A stretch of DNA of 64,000 nt, from contig OY294067.1 of the NCBI GenBank assembly GCA_958510875.1, positions 63,376,039 to 63,440,038 on the forward strand. Reading direction: 5' to 3'. The translations under genes and the position numbers were made by a program. Below the pieces are notes generated by a model. That model saw only the letters and a list, made by a program, of their open reading frames with translations, searched no databases and was not told the origin of the DNA. This document shows, piece after piece, positions 1-11,697 of the stretch. This DNA is from Endomychus coccineus. Taxonomy: Eukaryota > Arthropoda > Insecta > Coleoptera > Endomychidae. Within the stretch, counting starts at the first letter, position 1; each line of letters opens with the position of its first letter.

Positions 1-2869
1 AATTCGTAAAGCGTTTATTCGAATTTGCAAATCTCCATGAATTTTTTATCACTGATGCCGATCTCAAATCATATTACAAAATTGTATAGTTCTTGACTTC
101 AAAAATGTTGGATTCAATGATAAATGTTATACCTTCTCACTGGGCCTTGTAAGTAGAATTAATGGATAAAGGAGAATTCAGTCATTTCATTTATGCTTGT
201 TATATTATACATCCATTACTACAGACACATATTTTCTCATTTTTCATCAACTATAAATATGACGAAGCTCATAAATATCACATCAAAACAATTCGTTGTT
301 ACTTTAATAAAAATTAATGTCCAAACACGTTCCCTTTAAAACATACAGTTATAAATTTGGAGAGCATGTGTTTGATTTATGTTGCACAAACTCGTGATAT
401 GAATTTTATTATTCCGTATCATATTTTATTCATGAAAGTTGTAAATACTCCTAAATAAAAGTGATATATGTAAATATTATATGTGTACGAGAAGGGGCTT
501 GGCTGCTAGATTATTTACAGAAGCATGTCGATCATTTTGAATAATAGACTTTGCTGCAAAAGTCGTAGCCATCACATATAAGGTATATGAAATCAATAAA
601 CGTTACGTCAATGCTCTCAACTAGTGATTCATCTCAACAAATATTTCACTACCTTCTCATACCGTCATATCATAGCTGCAGATTCTAATCATTTCGAAAC
701 ACTCCGGAATCGATCATTCCACTAGTTTATGGTATAAAATATACATCGCTAGTAACACAAGTGATGACGGTTGTAAGTAATTCTAGTTTCTCATAATCCA
801 GATTCCAAACAAAGATTCATGGAAAAAAAACTTGAAATATCGTAAGAGTATATCCTGATCCTGAGCAATTTCATCAGCAAACTACTGAATTATAATTCTT
901 ATGGAAACCTTCCTAACCAACAACTTCAATAATGCGAAATTTGGATTGAAAAATTTCTGTATATGAGAAAACGATGGGGTAAAGGTAATCTGAACTATAA
1001 GAACTATCCGTGGTATTTAATGTCAAAAAGGTGAATTTGCAGATACGTGCTGTATAGCTGCTTCCTGGTTCGCCATATCTTGATTTTGAACAGCATTGTG
1101 AATCAGAGGAGCATGTGGTGGATCAAAATATCAATAGCACTCGTTATATTCTCGTTGATTATGATCTTATTTGGGTTCTGGTCAAAATTGAACTTTTTGA
1201 AATGTGGAAATCTGTAAATTGACAATATAGGCAAATAGATAGAATGGACTACCTTTGGAGCAGAAGTTGCGTGCTCATCTTCCTGGTTGAAGTGCAGTCT
1301 TCCAGTCCCCAGTCATAGAACTCGAAGACAAAGAGTTATGAATGGGTGGAGTTATAGAGTTCAACTATGGACCATAGAGTTAACCTGAAAGGATAGAGAA
1401 TAGATGATGCGGATGTGGCGGGTGTATATCAAGCGTATAGACAGAAGTTAATAATTCTTCCGTCTTCTCTGTCCCTCTTCTCATGAATAAGGGTCACTAG
1501 AGGAGTAGTTGCGTGCGCCTGCTGCCTGATGCATACAAGAATAACTCATTGCATCAATCTAATTTGGAGCAAATTTCCTCAAATTGTTGTTAGGAAACTT
1601 TATAAATAATTGGAATATAGCTAATATACCAAACTCATGAGCAGAAACACAGAATAGAATTATTCTTCTCTTCAATTCTTGTTCAATAGTCCATGAATTA
1701 AGTACTGCTGGCTTAGCACTGCAATAAATGAATAAATATCTTTATAAACTGGAAGTCAGGAGTTGTGTTAATCAAAATGCATAACTAGATAATCTTTGAT
1801 TTTATTCATGAAAATTTTCATGTTAGGCCAGTCAATACAAATTATTTTTTCGAGGCTAACGCGATTTCATGTTCAATTCTTATGCAAAAAGGGTCTCTGA
1901 AAACGATGGTGGAGTTAAACATTGTCTGAAGTTTGCGCCATTGCTTATATTTGGGTTTTAGTTGAAAATGATGGTAAGATGCGTGTAAAACAAAAGCTAT
2001 ATGAGATAATCGTATGACCGATTGAAAATCATTTGCTCTCTCAAATAGTTTTTTTATTAATGGCGTTTATAAATATTTTCCCCTCCGAATGTATTAACCC
2101 AATCGTTTCGTGAAACTTACGTCATGAACTACATTTTGGAGATAGATTACACTATATTTTTGTCGCTACACACTTGTTCATATTTTCAAGTAAATAAACG
2201 ATTTAGATCAATTGTTTATTAGCTCATGGAGACATATTTCGATTTCAATAAAAATTGATCTAATGGGCTCAAGTGGATAATAGGTCTATGGTCGCCCCAA
2301 AATAGTGTAGGTACACTTGTTCTTTCGTTCACTTTCTATTGCAATTCATTTAAAAGTCTCTTGTGAACAAATCAAATATCTCGGCTATCAATATCGCATC
2401 CCATCAGTCTTTTGATTAAACTCTGCATCCGGTGAATTTGTACTTAGATTATTAACCACCATATTAGATGTGTTTGGGAAAATTAATTTTGCTACAAACT
2501 TCTGTAAATGCTCACTTAGTGAGTTATATCTGTAGGTACAGAGTAAACCATTAGTATTGAAACGTTCTACATTTGAAGCAAATTGATTTGCAGAAATCCT
2601 ATTAAGTTTCTATTTACGTACTGTTCATAAGAACGGTGCTTCCCAAATTGAGGTAAAAGTCTCTAGTCGGGAAGCAACAATTCCAATACAATACTACCAA
2701 GTTCCTAAGTAGTATTTATCGTTGAGGTCTGAAATACGAGAGATGTGTAATTCTTCATATTGAATAGTCTATGTTTTCCTTCTCGGTCCTATGTACACTC
2801 CTCAACCAATCAACTTTTCCAAATCGAATGTTGCCCCCTAGACATATGCGGAAGTTATAATTTCTATGG
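1..2869. other. A+T-rich non-coding stretch, no feature seen
   Basis: I see no open frame, tandem array or inverted repeat that I can support here. The sequence is A+T-rich with frequent stops in all frames. Confidence 0.5.
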
Positions 2870-4215
2870 GATGTCGACAACATAAAATTCATACCTGCTA
2901 TTTCTGCTACTTATATGAACTTCTGTATATTATAATTGACCTGAACTACATTATCTTGCTTAGTTTCTCTTTAGGTCAATCTAGTCTATAGTTGACACAG
3001 ACATACAATCTTTCGAATAGGCGATGTCGACAACATAAAATCCATACCTGCTACTTCTGATACTCGTACGAACTCCTAAATGTTATGATTGATCTGAACT
3101 ATATTATCTTGCTTGGTTTCTCTCTAGGTCAATTTAGTCTATAGGTGAGAGTCACACAATCTTCCCAATAAGCGATGTTGACAACATCGAATCTATTCCT
3201 GCTACATCTGCTACTCATATGAACTTCTGGATGTTATATGATTGATCTGAACTACATTATCTTGTTTAGTTCCTCTGTAGGTCAATCTAATCTATAGGTG
3301 ACACAGTCACACGATTTTCCCAATAAGCGATATCGACAACATAAAATCCATACCTGCTACTTCTGCTACTCAGATGAACTTCTGAATTTCATGATTGATC
3401 TGAACTACATTATCTTGTTTAGTTCCTCTGTAGGTCAATCTAATCTATAGGTGACACAGTCACACAATTTTCTAAATGAGCAATGTCGCCAATATAGAAT
3501 CCATACCTGCTACTTCTGCTACTCATATGAACTTCTGAATCTCATGATTAACCTGAACTACGTTATCTTGCTTAGTTTCTCTGTAGGTCGATCTAGTCTA
3601 TAGCTTACAGTCACACAATCTTCCCAATAAACGATGTCGACAACATAAAATCCATACCTGCTACTTCTGCTACTCATATGAATTTCTGAATTTATAATTG
3701 ATCTGAACTACGTTATCACGCTTTGTTTTCCAGTAGGTCAATCTAGTCTATAGGTGACTCAGTCATACAGTTTTCCCAATAAGCGATGTCGACAACATAA
3801 AATCCATACCTGCTACTTCTGCTACTCATATGAACTTCTGAATGTTATGATTGATCTGAACTACATTATCTTGTTTAGTTTCTCTGTAGGTCAATCTAAT
3901 ATATAGGTGACACAGTCACACAATTTTCTCAATGAGCAATGTCGGCAATATAAAATCCATACCTGCTAGTTCTGCTACTCATATGATCTTCTGAATGTCA
4001 TGATTAGTCTGAACTACGTTATCTTGCTGATCTAGTCTATAGCTTACAGTCACACAATCTTCTCAATAAACGATGTCGACAACATAAAATACATATCTGC
4101 TACTTATATGAACTTCTGAATGTTTTGATTGATCTGAACTACTTTATCTTACTTAGTTTCTCTGTAGGTCAATCTAGTCTATAGGTGACACAGTGACACA
4201 ATCTGCCCAATAAGC
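2870..4215. repeat. Satellite array, nine ~152-bp units
   Basis: Nine head-to-tail copies start near 2870, 3023, 3174, 3329, 3482, 3633, 3785, 3938 and 4072. Most are 151-155 bp; the last two are shortened (134 and 144 bp) by internal deletions. Each unit opens with a variant of GATGTCGACAACATAAAAT, passes through ATACCTGCTACTTCTGCTAC and GATCTGAACTACATTATC, and closes with TAGGTGACACAGTCACACAA followed by CCCAATAAGC. Units 4/7, 5/8 and 6/9 share private variants, so a ~456-bp higher-order repeat of three units is superimposed. No open frame runs through the array. It is most simply a local satellite or minisatellite; function is unknown. Confidence 0.93.
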
Positions 4216-4485
4216 ATTTACCGGTCTGAACCAGATATTGCATATTATATTATCCTTCGGAAGTTGGAGAATTACAAAATAATGGTTGCGAATTGTTCCA
4301 TCACACTGTGGCATTCTCAAAGCTTGAATTTATCAACTAAAGCTAAATTTAAAATTAGGTCCCTAATTATTAGTAATTGATCGGGATATGGTACAAATTG
4401 AGGAATGGGGTGAACGATCGTTTGTGTGACAATTCATGCACAAAATTGTTGAAAAGTAGGGTATTAGAGTTATCGTCATTTAATA
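4216..4485. other. Short non-coding spacer
   Basis: It separates the satellite from the Penelope-like fragment. Nothing recognisable is seen. Confidence 0.4.
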
Positions 4486-5200
4486 TCATGTTACTTTTCT
4501 TTTTGAATGCTTCAAAGTTTCTATCGATTCTAGAATGTTGAGTGAATGTCCTTTTTCTTGAATATGTAAAATACCAGGAGTAAGCTTGAAATTTTTATTA
4601 TGATCCAATGAGTGATTCGCGTAATTAGAGTCTTTTTTGAGACTGTAACTTCCCAAATGTTCGGTGAACCTTATACTGAAACTGCGTCCAGTTTATCGTA
4701 TGTACAAGGCATTGCAGTCATCACATCTCAGCCTATAAACTCCAGATTTCTTTAATTTATTTTTTCAGGTTTAGGATGAACAAGATACGAATACAGATTA
4801 TTTGTTGTTTTGAAGGCGACGTTTTTATTCCGGTTTCTAAGAGATTGAGATATGTTTTGTGTGTGTTTACCTGAATATATTAGACATGCGAAATGTGATT
4901 TGGTATTATTATCAATCTGAAGATAAATTAGGCTTAGGGCTTTTGTATTAAGTTTATTTTGAAGTACTTCATTATTATCGTGACATCATAACATATTTAT
5001 GAATCTGTTTAATTCTAAATGGAAGTTAACTTTACTTGATGGGATATTGACTAATCTATGTATCATTTGATATGTTGTTAACTTGTATGATTGCGAGGGT
5101 AAAGAAGTGTTGTGTATGGTGGTAAATGTGTGGGTGGGTCTGTGATAAGAAGTGAAGGAATGGTAATTATTCGTATGTGAAATGGTTAGATCCAAAAGTT
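4486..5200 (-). pseudogene. Penelope-like element remnant: RT C-terminus plus GIY-YIG endonuclease
   Basis: Read on the minus strand, the part near 5090-4986 (IHRLVNIPSSKVNFHLELNR) resembles the conserved segment after the PLE reverse transcriptase core. About 240 bp further on, 4749-4486 encodes an 88-codon GIY-YIG domain. It has KSGVYRLRCDDCNALYIR, then an in-frame stop, then TGRSFSIRFTEHLGSY and a conserved tail LNILESIETLKHSK before a natural stop. The order RT then GIY-YIG is the PLE order. The YIG glycine is changed to arginine and there is an in-frame TAA, so this copy is dead. The RT palm with the catalytic aspartates is missing (5' truncation). Confidence 0.75.
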
Positions 5201-5551
5201 CATAGAGTTGCTGTTTTCTATCTCTAAGGTGGATTCTATATTTGGATGTAAGTTCTTAATATAAGTGAGAAATGTGTTTCTTTGCTCATATTAACCACTC
5301 GCATCTAAATATAAATTTCTTCTTAGAGATATAAAACAACAATTCACTGAACTTCTTAGATTTAACCGTTTGTCATACAAATAATTACCAATGCTTCGCT
5401 ATTTATCACAAATTTATCACAATTATCACCATACAACAGTTTTTCACACTCACAATAACACAAGTTAGCAGCATATAACTCTATGATACATACATTAGTT
5501 AATATCCAATTAAGTGAAGATAGCTTCTATTTACAATTAAACAGAATCATA
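5000..5551. repeat. Imperfect inverted repeat: two PLE fragments head to head
   Basis: Sequence 5000-5265 read backwards aligns along its whole length with 5283-5551 on the plus strand. Both arms contain the same landmarks in order: a stretch with TAATTACCA, the CACCATACA region, the ATGATACAT codons of the IHxLVNI motif and the ATTAAACAGA end. Divergence is considerable but colinear. The turning point is near 5270, where the paired motifs TTGGATGTAA and TCTAAATATAA face each other. Confidence 0.72.
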
Positions 5552-5701
5552 GATATTGTTAAAAATAACGGTATAGATTCTGGGCCAATATTATTGTTAT
5601 TACTCAAGAGTCTCGCTAAAAATTGCCACGTTTTCTCCTTACACTATGAAAATTGTTGGCCGATTTGTAGGCTTTCCGTTGAAAATTTTAGAAGCTATTG
5701 A
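5330..5701 (+). pseudogene. Penelope-like element fragment, RT C-terminal segment
   Basis: This is the plus-strand partner of the fragment at 4986-5200. The frame from 5483 reads IHTLVNIQLSEDSFYLQLNR and then IVKNNGID, matching the post-RT segment of PLEs and the minus-strand copy next to it. Similarity fades after about 5600 and no GIY-YIG part follows. It is a short decayed piece with no catalytic residues. Confidence 0.55.
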
Positions 5702-6807
5702 TATTCACTGATATGCAAACAGTATTTGTTCATAGATCTCCCACCATTCTAGATCATTCCAAGAAGATACCAATGATAGTCCAAGAGCCAGAGAATGGAC
5801 GAAAATCTGCATTTGGTAACTATCTGGCGTATAGAACAAGCCATTTCGAGCTCTTTGACTATTATTTAAGAAAAATTCCTTGGTTCAGCAGGACGGTCAT
5901 TTGCGTAAGTATGAATTGTATGGTGTGTTAACCTTCTGAAGTTATGGAACTATGATCTGGAATCATAAAATGTATAAGAATGTTCATACGCCAGAAATTT
6001 TCAAACAAGGGTAATTGTTTTTTTATGGAAAAGTACCTATATAAATAAAAAGTGCGTTGTATGGTAACCACTTTAAAATGATGAAATAAGTTAGCTCATG
6101 CATCCCAAACTAGAAAAAAAACGCAGCACAGTTTTATGCAATTGCCAGAATAATGAATTTGAAATTAGTGAAAACCTAATTGAAAAAAATAGACTCATCA
6201 CAACTCGCTCGAACCCTTATCAGAATCCATATTATTTTGTCAAAATGAGTGACGAAATAATGCATATTTTTATGAGGCTTGGAGCGGATAGACATCATAA
6301 AAAAGATGTTCTACACATCACAATCTATTCATAGGTGCATTTTGAGCCTTAATATGTATTTTTTCCTTTTAAATATATTTTTTAATGTGAAAATTCCAAA
6401 TTTTCTTGAACCTTTTTGTCGATTAAAAAACTGACTGGTGCTAGCTTTCAGGCGTTCGTTTTTTGAACTATAGGATGAATAAACTAACATATTTTATTAT
6501 TTTCAAGTTGGAGATTATTGTCGCACTTTTCACTCATGCACTTTCCAAACAAAAACATATGAGCGTATGAACGTTCTTTCTTATACATTTTATGAAAAAT
6601 CAAAATCTGATATCAGAAGGTTCTCACACAATTCAATTTTCACTTATGCAAATGACTATATGTCTGGAGAACGTGACGGCGGAACCAAGAATTTTTCTTT
6701 CAAATACCCGTCAAAGATCTGGAGATGAATTGTGCTATACGCCAGACAATCACCAAATGGATATGTTTATCCATACACTGACTCCTAGACTATAATACTC
6801 ATGAGAG
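5702..6807. other. Non-coding stretch, nothing recognised
   Basis: Several 60-80 codon frames occur, but none shows a motif I recognise and composition is A+T-rich. I see no exon-like structure that I can defend. Confidence 0.4.
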
Positions 6808-7287
6808 TGTAGTATAGGAATCTTCCATCCCTATACGAGATAACCTAAAATCCCTAAGTTATAGAATGCGACCTTATTTCTATTCAGCAATGTTATTATT
6901 TTTAGATCTCGGAGCTGACCCACAAGCAATATGTTTATGTTGTGTTAATATATTGAACATATTGTGTGGCAGAGATACCTTGACTCTTAGACTAGTTTAA
7001 CTAGAACAATAACAATAACATCACATTACATTTATAATATATATACTTATGTAGGACATTCATATTGATATATTCATATAAGATATTGATATAAGAGTAC
7101 AAGTATTTATTATGTACAGCGAGACGTAATGGCGTCAAGCTATACCTTAAGTGAAGTAACTCTTTTCTAAGTGTTGTGTTTCGATTCACTATGCCTCCAC
7201 CAGAACCACGGGTCAGTTTAGGGCAAACCGCCCGACATTAAGAGCTGATCCCCACATGACGACCGTTGCAAACTATCTAACTTTACA
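6808..7287 (+). repeat. 5' LTR of the 6.8-10.0 kb element
   Basis: A 480-bp copy with TG at the start and CA at the end. It lacks about 13 bp and 8 bp that are present in the right copy near 9803 and 9847. Nothing resembling a polypurine tract precedes it, consistent with being the upstream LTR. Confidence 0.75.
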
Positions 7288-7562
7288 TGGCGATCTCTGC
7301 CAGTCCCTTTCTTTAAGGGAAGGCAACTTGTTTTGGAATGGAGTTCGTCCTTCACATGGCGATCTCTACCAGTTTTTCCTACGGAAAATGAGAAACGAAC
7401 CGCTTCCTGCCCATATCGCCATATGTGATCCCCACATGGCGATCTCTACCAGTTTTTTTTCTCATGAAAAAGAAGAAACGAACCACAGGAACATGCATAT
7501 GGAAGTGATTCTCACATGGCCGTTTCCTATCCACATGGCTATATGTGATTCCCACATGGCTT
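7284..7562 (+). repeat. Tandem repeats of the LTR/primer-binding-site junction
   Basis: The junction motif CACATGGCGATCTCTACCAG recurs near 7284, 7354 and 7434, with degraded copies (CACATGGC, CATATCGCCATATGTGAT) up to 7560. The spacing is about 70-80 bp and intervening sequence such as AACGAACC is also repeated. The repeats start exactly at the end of the left LTR, so they appear to derive from the primer-binding region. Role unknown. Confidence 0.7.
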
Positions 7563-9515
7563 AAGAGAAAGGTACTATGGATTTGGAAATTGGAAATGGA
7601 TTTGGAATTTAATTTGCACTACCGATTTCGAATTGGAATGGGAGAATGGCAACTGGAAAACGGAAATTGGAACGCAGACATCGATGCTGCAAGCGATGGG
7701 TTGGGAAAAAGAAGAAGAAGTCAACCCCTTAGTGTAGTGCTTCGAAATGTGAGTTCCAGACAATTTTAGGTTTATTTTTTTTCCAGAAGGACAGCACGCA
7801 AATACGCGCCGCTGTGTATATATATATGCATATTATTAATTTATTGATTATTGATTTAGTAGATTTATCATAATCAGATAAATTGCTGAACATATTTTTT
7901 TTTGATGTCACATCTAACTATATTGAATAATATTGAAGTTATCTAGTCATACCTAACTTTTAATAGTGAATTGAATATATCGAATATATTATATTATATT
8001 GATGAAATATTGAAGTAATTTTAATGGTATATAACTTCTAATAGTTAAATTTAATTGAAACTAAGTTAACTAACTATTTAAGTACAGAAATATTATCAAT
8101 TTTTTCAATTAATTGAAATAGATCAGAAATTACATTTAAAAGTATTAAATGTTAATACATATTGGAATAGTAGTAAGAATAACGTAAAGAATTTATCAGA
8201 TAATTAAAGTTATGTATATAATCATATACATATTGTTTGAAAATTAGTTTAAACAAATTACATTGCCAGGGAAAATTATTCCACAAAGAACCATTAAGTA
8301 GATGTTAGACCAACAATGATGTGGCTAACATATGGTTATTCCAGGACATAAACCATTCATTATTATAAAGCATTGATTATCCAGAATTTTTTTTTGAGAT
8401 GGTTATGAGTAGAAGGCAATAAAATAAAATATTTTATTATCAAAGCTTGGATATCTGACGAGGTTCAAAAACTTTTTTTAACAAGTATTATTAAATTATT
8501 ATAGTCATAAAGATGACGGCAAATAATTTTAAAATTGAATTAATATAGGTTTAGAATAATGGTTAAATATTATTTAGAAATGCGATTTGCGTACAATGAA
8601 ATAACTTCATTTAATCATAACAATAATATAAAGAACTGCAACAAAGCATATTTCATTCATGTTATATAGTAAACATAGTAGTAACAAAATTTGAATCATA
8701 CCAAAATAACTGCGAGCAAATAGTTGATTCGATATTTCAAGGGCAATCCAGTGACTATAGGAATGATCACCCAAAACGTCACGGAACAATTGAAATATAT
8801 TGCTTCCCTGAATCAATTACATATTATGTGATAAGAGAAAGTAAATGAAAAGTAAGAAGATGAATTGTAGTATTGAAGTATATACAGAACAGTATATAAA
8901 GGTGAAATGGAGATAAATTGTAACATACTGTCCGTAGCTTTGATCCGCATACGACTTAGGTCCGTTGTGGAAAAGTATGACAGCAGTAATATGAGCTGCA
9001 AATGATTTTTTTGATTTACATAAAACTATACTTTCGATCGGCATTGTACCCAAGGGCATTGTTGAGAAATGTAGGAAATTTGTGTAAAATTTCATTATTG
9101 CTGAAATAGGCATAATGATGAATTCCAAGGATAAGGAATTGATAAGCTCTTTGAAGAAAAAAAATGGAAATAAAATACGCCGGTATTGAAATAGGATTTA
9201 GAATAAATGTTATACCAGACATATAAACATAATATATAATATATAATGATAAAGGATGTAGTAAATGAAAGAAGACATGAAGACGGTACAAAAATAACAT
9301 ATGTTTGTATATATATATATATAAGTGAGTAAATAAAATCATTTCAAGCAAAAAGCCGTAAAACTAAAAAGTACGCGCAAATCCCACAGTATAATAATAA
9401 TATGTATGAACATTAATTTAAGAACAGTGTTTGTAAAATAAAAATTAGGTACGTTAAAAGGAAAAAAAAATGTTAATCTGTCAATTCAACATTTTTTTTA
9501 AACCGCGTTGGGAGG

Positions 9516-10016
9516 TGTAGTATAGGAATCTTCCATTCCTATACGAGATTACCTAAAATCCCTAAGTTATAGAATGCGACGTTATTTCTATTTAGTAATG
9601 TTATTATGTTTAGATCTCGGAGCTGACACACAAGCAATATGTTTATATTGTGTTAATATATTAAACATATTGTGTGGCACAGATACCTTGACTCTTAGAC
9701 TAGTTCAACTAGAACAATAACAATAACATCACATAACATTTATAATATATATACTTATGTAGGACATTCATATTGATATATTCATATAAGATATAGATAT
9801 AATAGATTCATTCAAGTGTACAAGTATTTATTATGTAGAGCGAGACATTAAGTCGTAATGGCGTCAAGCTCTACCTTAAGTGAAGTAACTCTTTTCTAAG
9901 TGTTGTGTTTCGATCCACTATGCCTCCACCAGGATCACGGGTGAGTTTAGGGCAAACCGCCCGTCATTAAGAGCTGATCCCCACATGACGACTGTTGCAA
10001 ACTATCTAACTTTACA
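9516..10016 (+). repeat. 3' LTR of the 6.8-10.0 kb element
   Basis: A 501-bp copy beginning TGTAGTATAGGAAT and ending CTTTACA. It is directly preceded by GGGAGG, a plausible polypurine tract. It is colinear with 6808-7287 except for scattered substitutions and two insertions. Confidence 0.75.
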
Positions 10017-10959
10017 ACGAAGTTTTATCTTGGTACTTTGCATTCGAATTAATTATTCATTGTCCTAGAAATCTTGATTAGTTCACCCATTCTTCCCTAA
10101 TTATGACAGTATATTGATTCTCACAATATAAAATTGAATTATTGATAATGAGCGGCTATACAATATGGGAATATTCGTCCATTGATTATCTTTCTGTCAA
10201 AAGTTCTCCTCTGAGCTTTACAGTTTTATAAATCCAAATATGACTGTGTAATCTTATGAAATTTATTATTATTCAAATAAATGTAAAATCCCTTATATGG
10301 TCACACGTAGTATCTACCATCTTGAATCATGTTCTTGGATAAAACTGCAACATTCAGCGGTACTTATCTGTGAACTTAAAACTAAGTTGCACTTAAATGT
10401 AAATGATCGTATAAAAGTACAAAGAAAACATTTAATTCAGATAATGGAATTAAATTAACGGAATTGCCACATTAAGATAGTGGGTGAGACTATTAACTAC
10501 TCCTCTCGAGTGAAATATAGGATCTTATAGGTTACTGTAGCATTAAATTCATCACTTTTCTCCGAATATCTCTATTATCCAATGAAACAACGGAATTCAA
10601 ATTGTTATATTACATTCAATCAAACATCATCTATCTGAGTTGAGTGAGGTCTTCAATAACTTGAATATCGTTTCATTGCGATGACTTGGATTTTGAACGT
10701 TATTATATACAGGCTAATTCACGTATGAATGTGCATACGACTATGGTGAATTATTCCTTGGTACTTTCAAAACTTCACGTTATTGCTCTAGTACTTACTG
10801 ACTAATATATTTTATAGGTTCTCTACATAAAGCTATAGCTTTTGAAGATATTCTCGTCAGATTTATTTGACAAATCTTCATACTTATCCGTGAAGAGTGA
10901 ATATAGGAAATGGGAACGTAACCAATCAACCTAATTAGGGCCACCACCTTCAATTAGTT
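10017..10959. other. Non-coding stretch, nothing recognised
   Basis: A+T-rich sequence between the LTR element and the Penelope-like cluster. No repeats or motifs that I can support. Confidence 0.4.
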
Positions 10960-11330
10960 CAATAAAATTCGAAAGTTTCACTTATCGCCCTTCAGTTATT
11001 AATGAATTTCATAATTTGTTTTCTAAATTTGCATTAAAGCTCGTTAGAACAAGCTAAAAAACCGTTTAGTCTACACTTTTGATGAAGTTTTCGACTTCAA
11101 CAAATCCGGGATTTACAAAATCGATTGTGAGTTGTGTACGGAATACTATGTGGGACTAGATATAACTCGATATAGAGAATATTTTGTTCATATAAAGAAA
11201 AATAATGGTGAAAAAGCAGCCTTAGCTGAACATGCAATGCACCAATTATCTAATACATTAGCGATATTAGGAAGACTTAAGATCATTTTTCAAAAACAAA
11301 ATATGTATTCGAAGAGTGTGCCCGTTTAGA
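10960..11330 (+). pseudogene. Penelope-like element fragment, linker plus GIY-YIG domain
   Basis: The plus strand reads NKSGIYKIDCELCTEYYVGL and then RYREYFVHIKKNNGEKAALA followed by EHAMHQ. This is a recognisable GIY-YIG endonuclease: SGIYKI and YYVG are the GIY and YIG strands, and the R...H and AEH positions follow. The upstream 130 bp aligns with the linker of the copy at 11690. The frame runs into unrelated sequence after about 11300. The RT domain is absent. Confidence 0.7.
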
Positions 11331-11339
11331 TACTATTTG

Positions 11340-11697
11340 GGGATAATGAACTAGACCAAGGGTTACTACCCTCAGCTGGAGATGAATAAGAATTTAATAA
11401 ATTGCTTTTTCGTTTATACATGTCCATCCCTTCTAAATTACCTAGATATTTGTCTGTACTGATTTTTCAACACTATTTTCTTCTATATGGGCAAGATATT
11501 CGTTGGCTAAGTTCCAATTCCCATTTTGTTTGGAAATCAAATTATTGATCAACGATTTGTGATAACCATTGTCCAATGCAATTTGCTGAAGCTCCTTATC
11601 TACGTCGCTATAATTTTGCTGGGTCAAAGGGACGTTCAATAATCTATGCATCTTCAAATACTCAAATATTTTTCAAAAGTTCCACCTATCATTCTTC
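11340..11697 (-). pseudogene. Penelope-like element fragment inverted between two plus-strand copies
   Basis: Read on the minus strand, 11657 onward gives MHRLLNVPLTQQNYSDVDKE and then IALDNGYHKSLINNLI, the segment that follows the PLE RT core. It jumps directly to NEYLAHIEENSVEKS, an internal GIY-YIG piece, and then in another frame to NLEGMDMYKRKSNLLNS, the C-terminal tail. The GIY and YIG strands themselves are deleted. It sits head to head with the copy starting near 11690 and tail to tail with the copy ending near 11330. Confidence 0.7.

Larger units (their letters stand above)
6808..10016 (+). mobile_element. Non-autonomous LTR retrotransposon (LARD/TRIM-like)
   Basis: Two direct repeats, 6808-7287 and 9516-10016, begin TGTAGTATAGGAAT and end ACTATCTAACTTTACA, the TG...CA signature of LTRs. 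The 2.23-kb interior starts with TGGCGATCTCTGCCAG directly after the left LTR, as a tRNA primer-binding site would. It ends in the purine run GGGAGG directly before the right LTR, as a polypurine tract would. No gag or pol frame is present in the interior, which is mostly A+T-rich. The two LTRs differ at roughly twenty positions plus two indels (about 13 and 8 bp), so the insertion is not recent. The flanking five bases (GAGAG and ACGAA) do not match, so no target-site duplication is visible. Confidence 0.72.

Noticed and set aside
9310..9325. TATA microsatellites (also near 7815 and 26090)
   Set aside because: Short simple repeats expected in such A+T-rich DNA; not informative.
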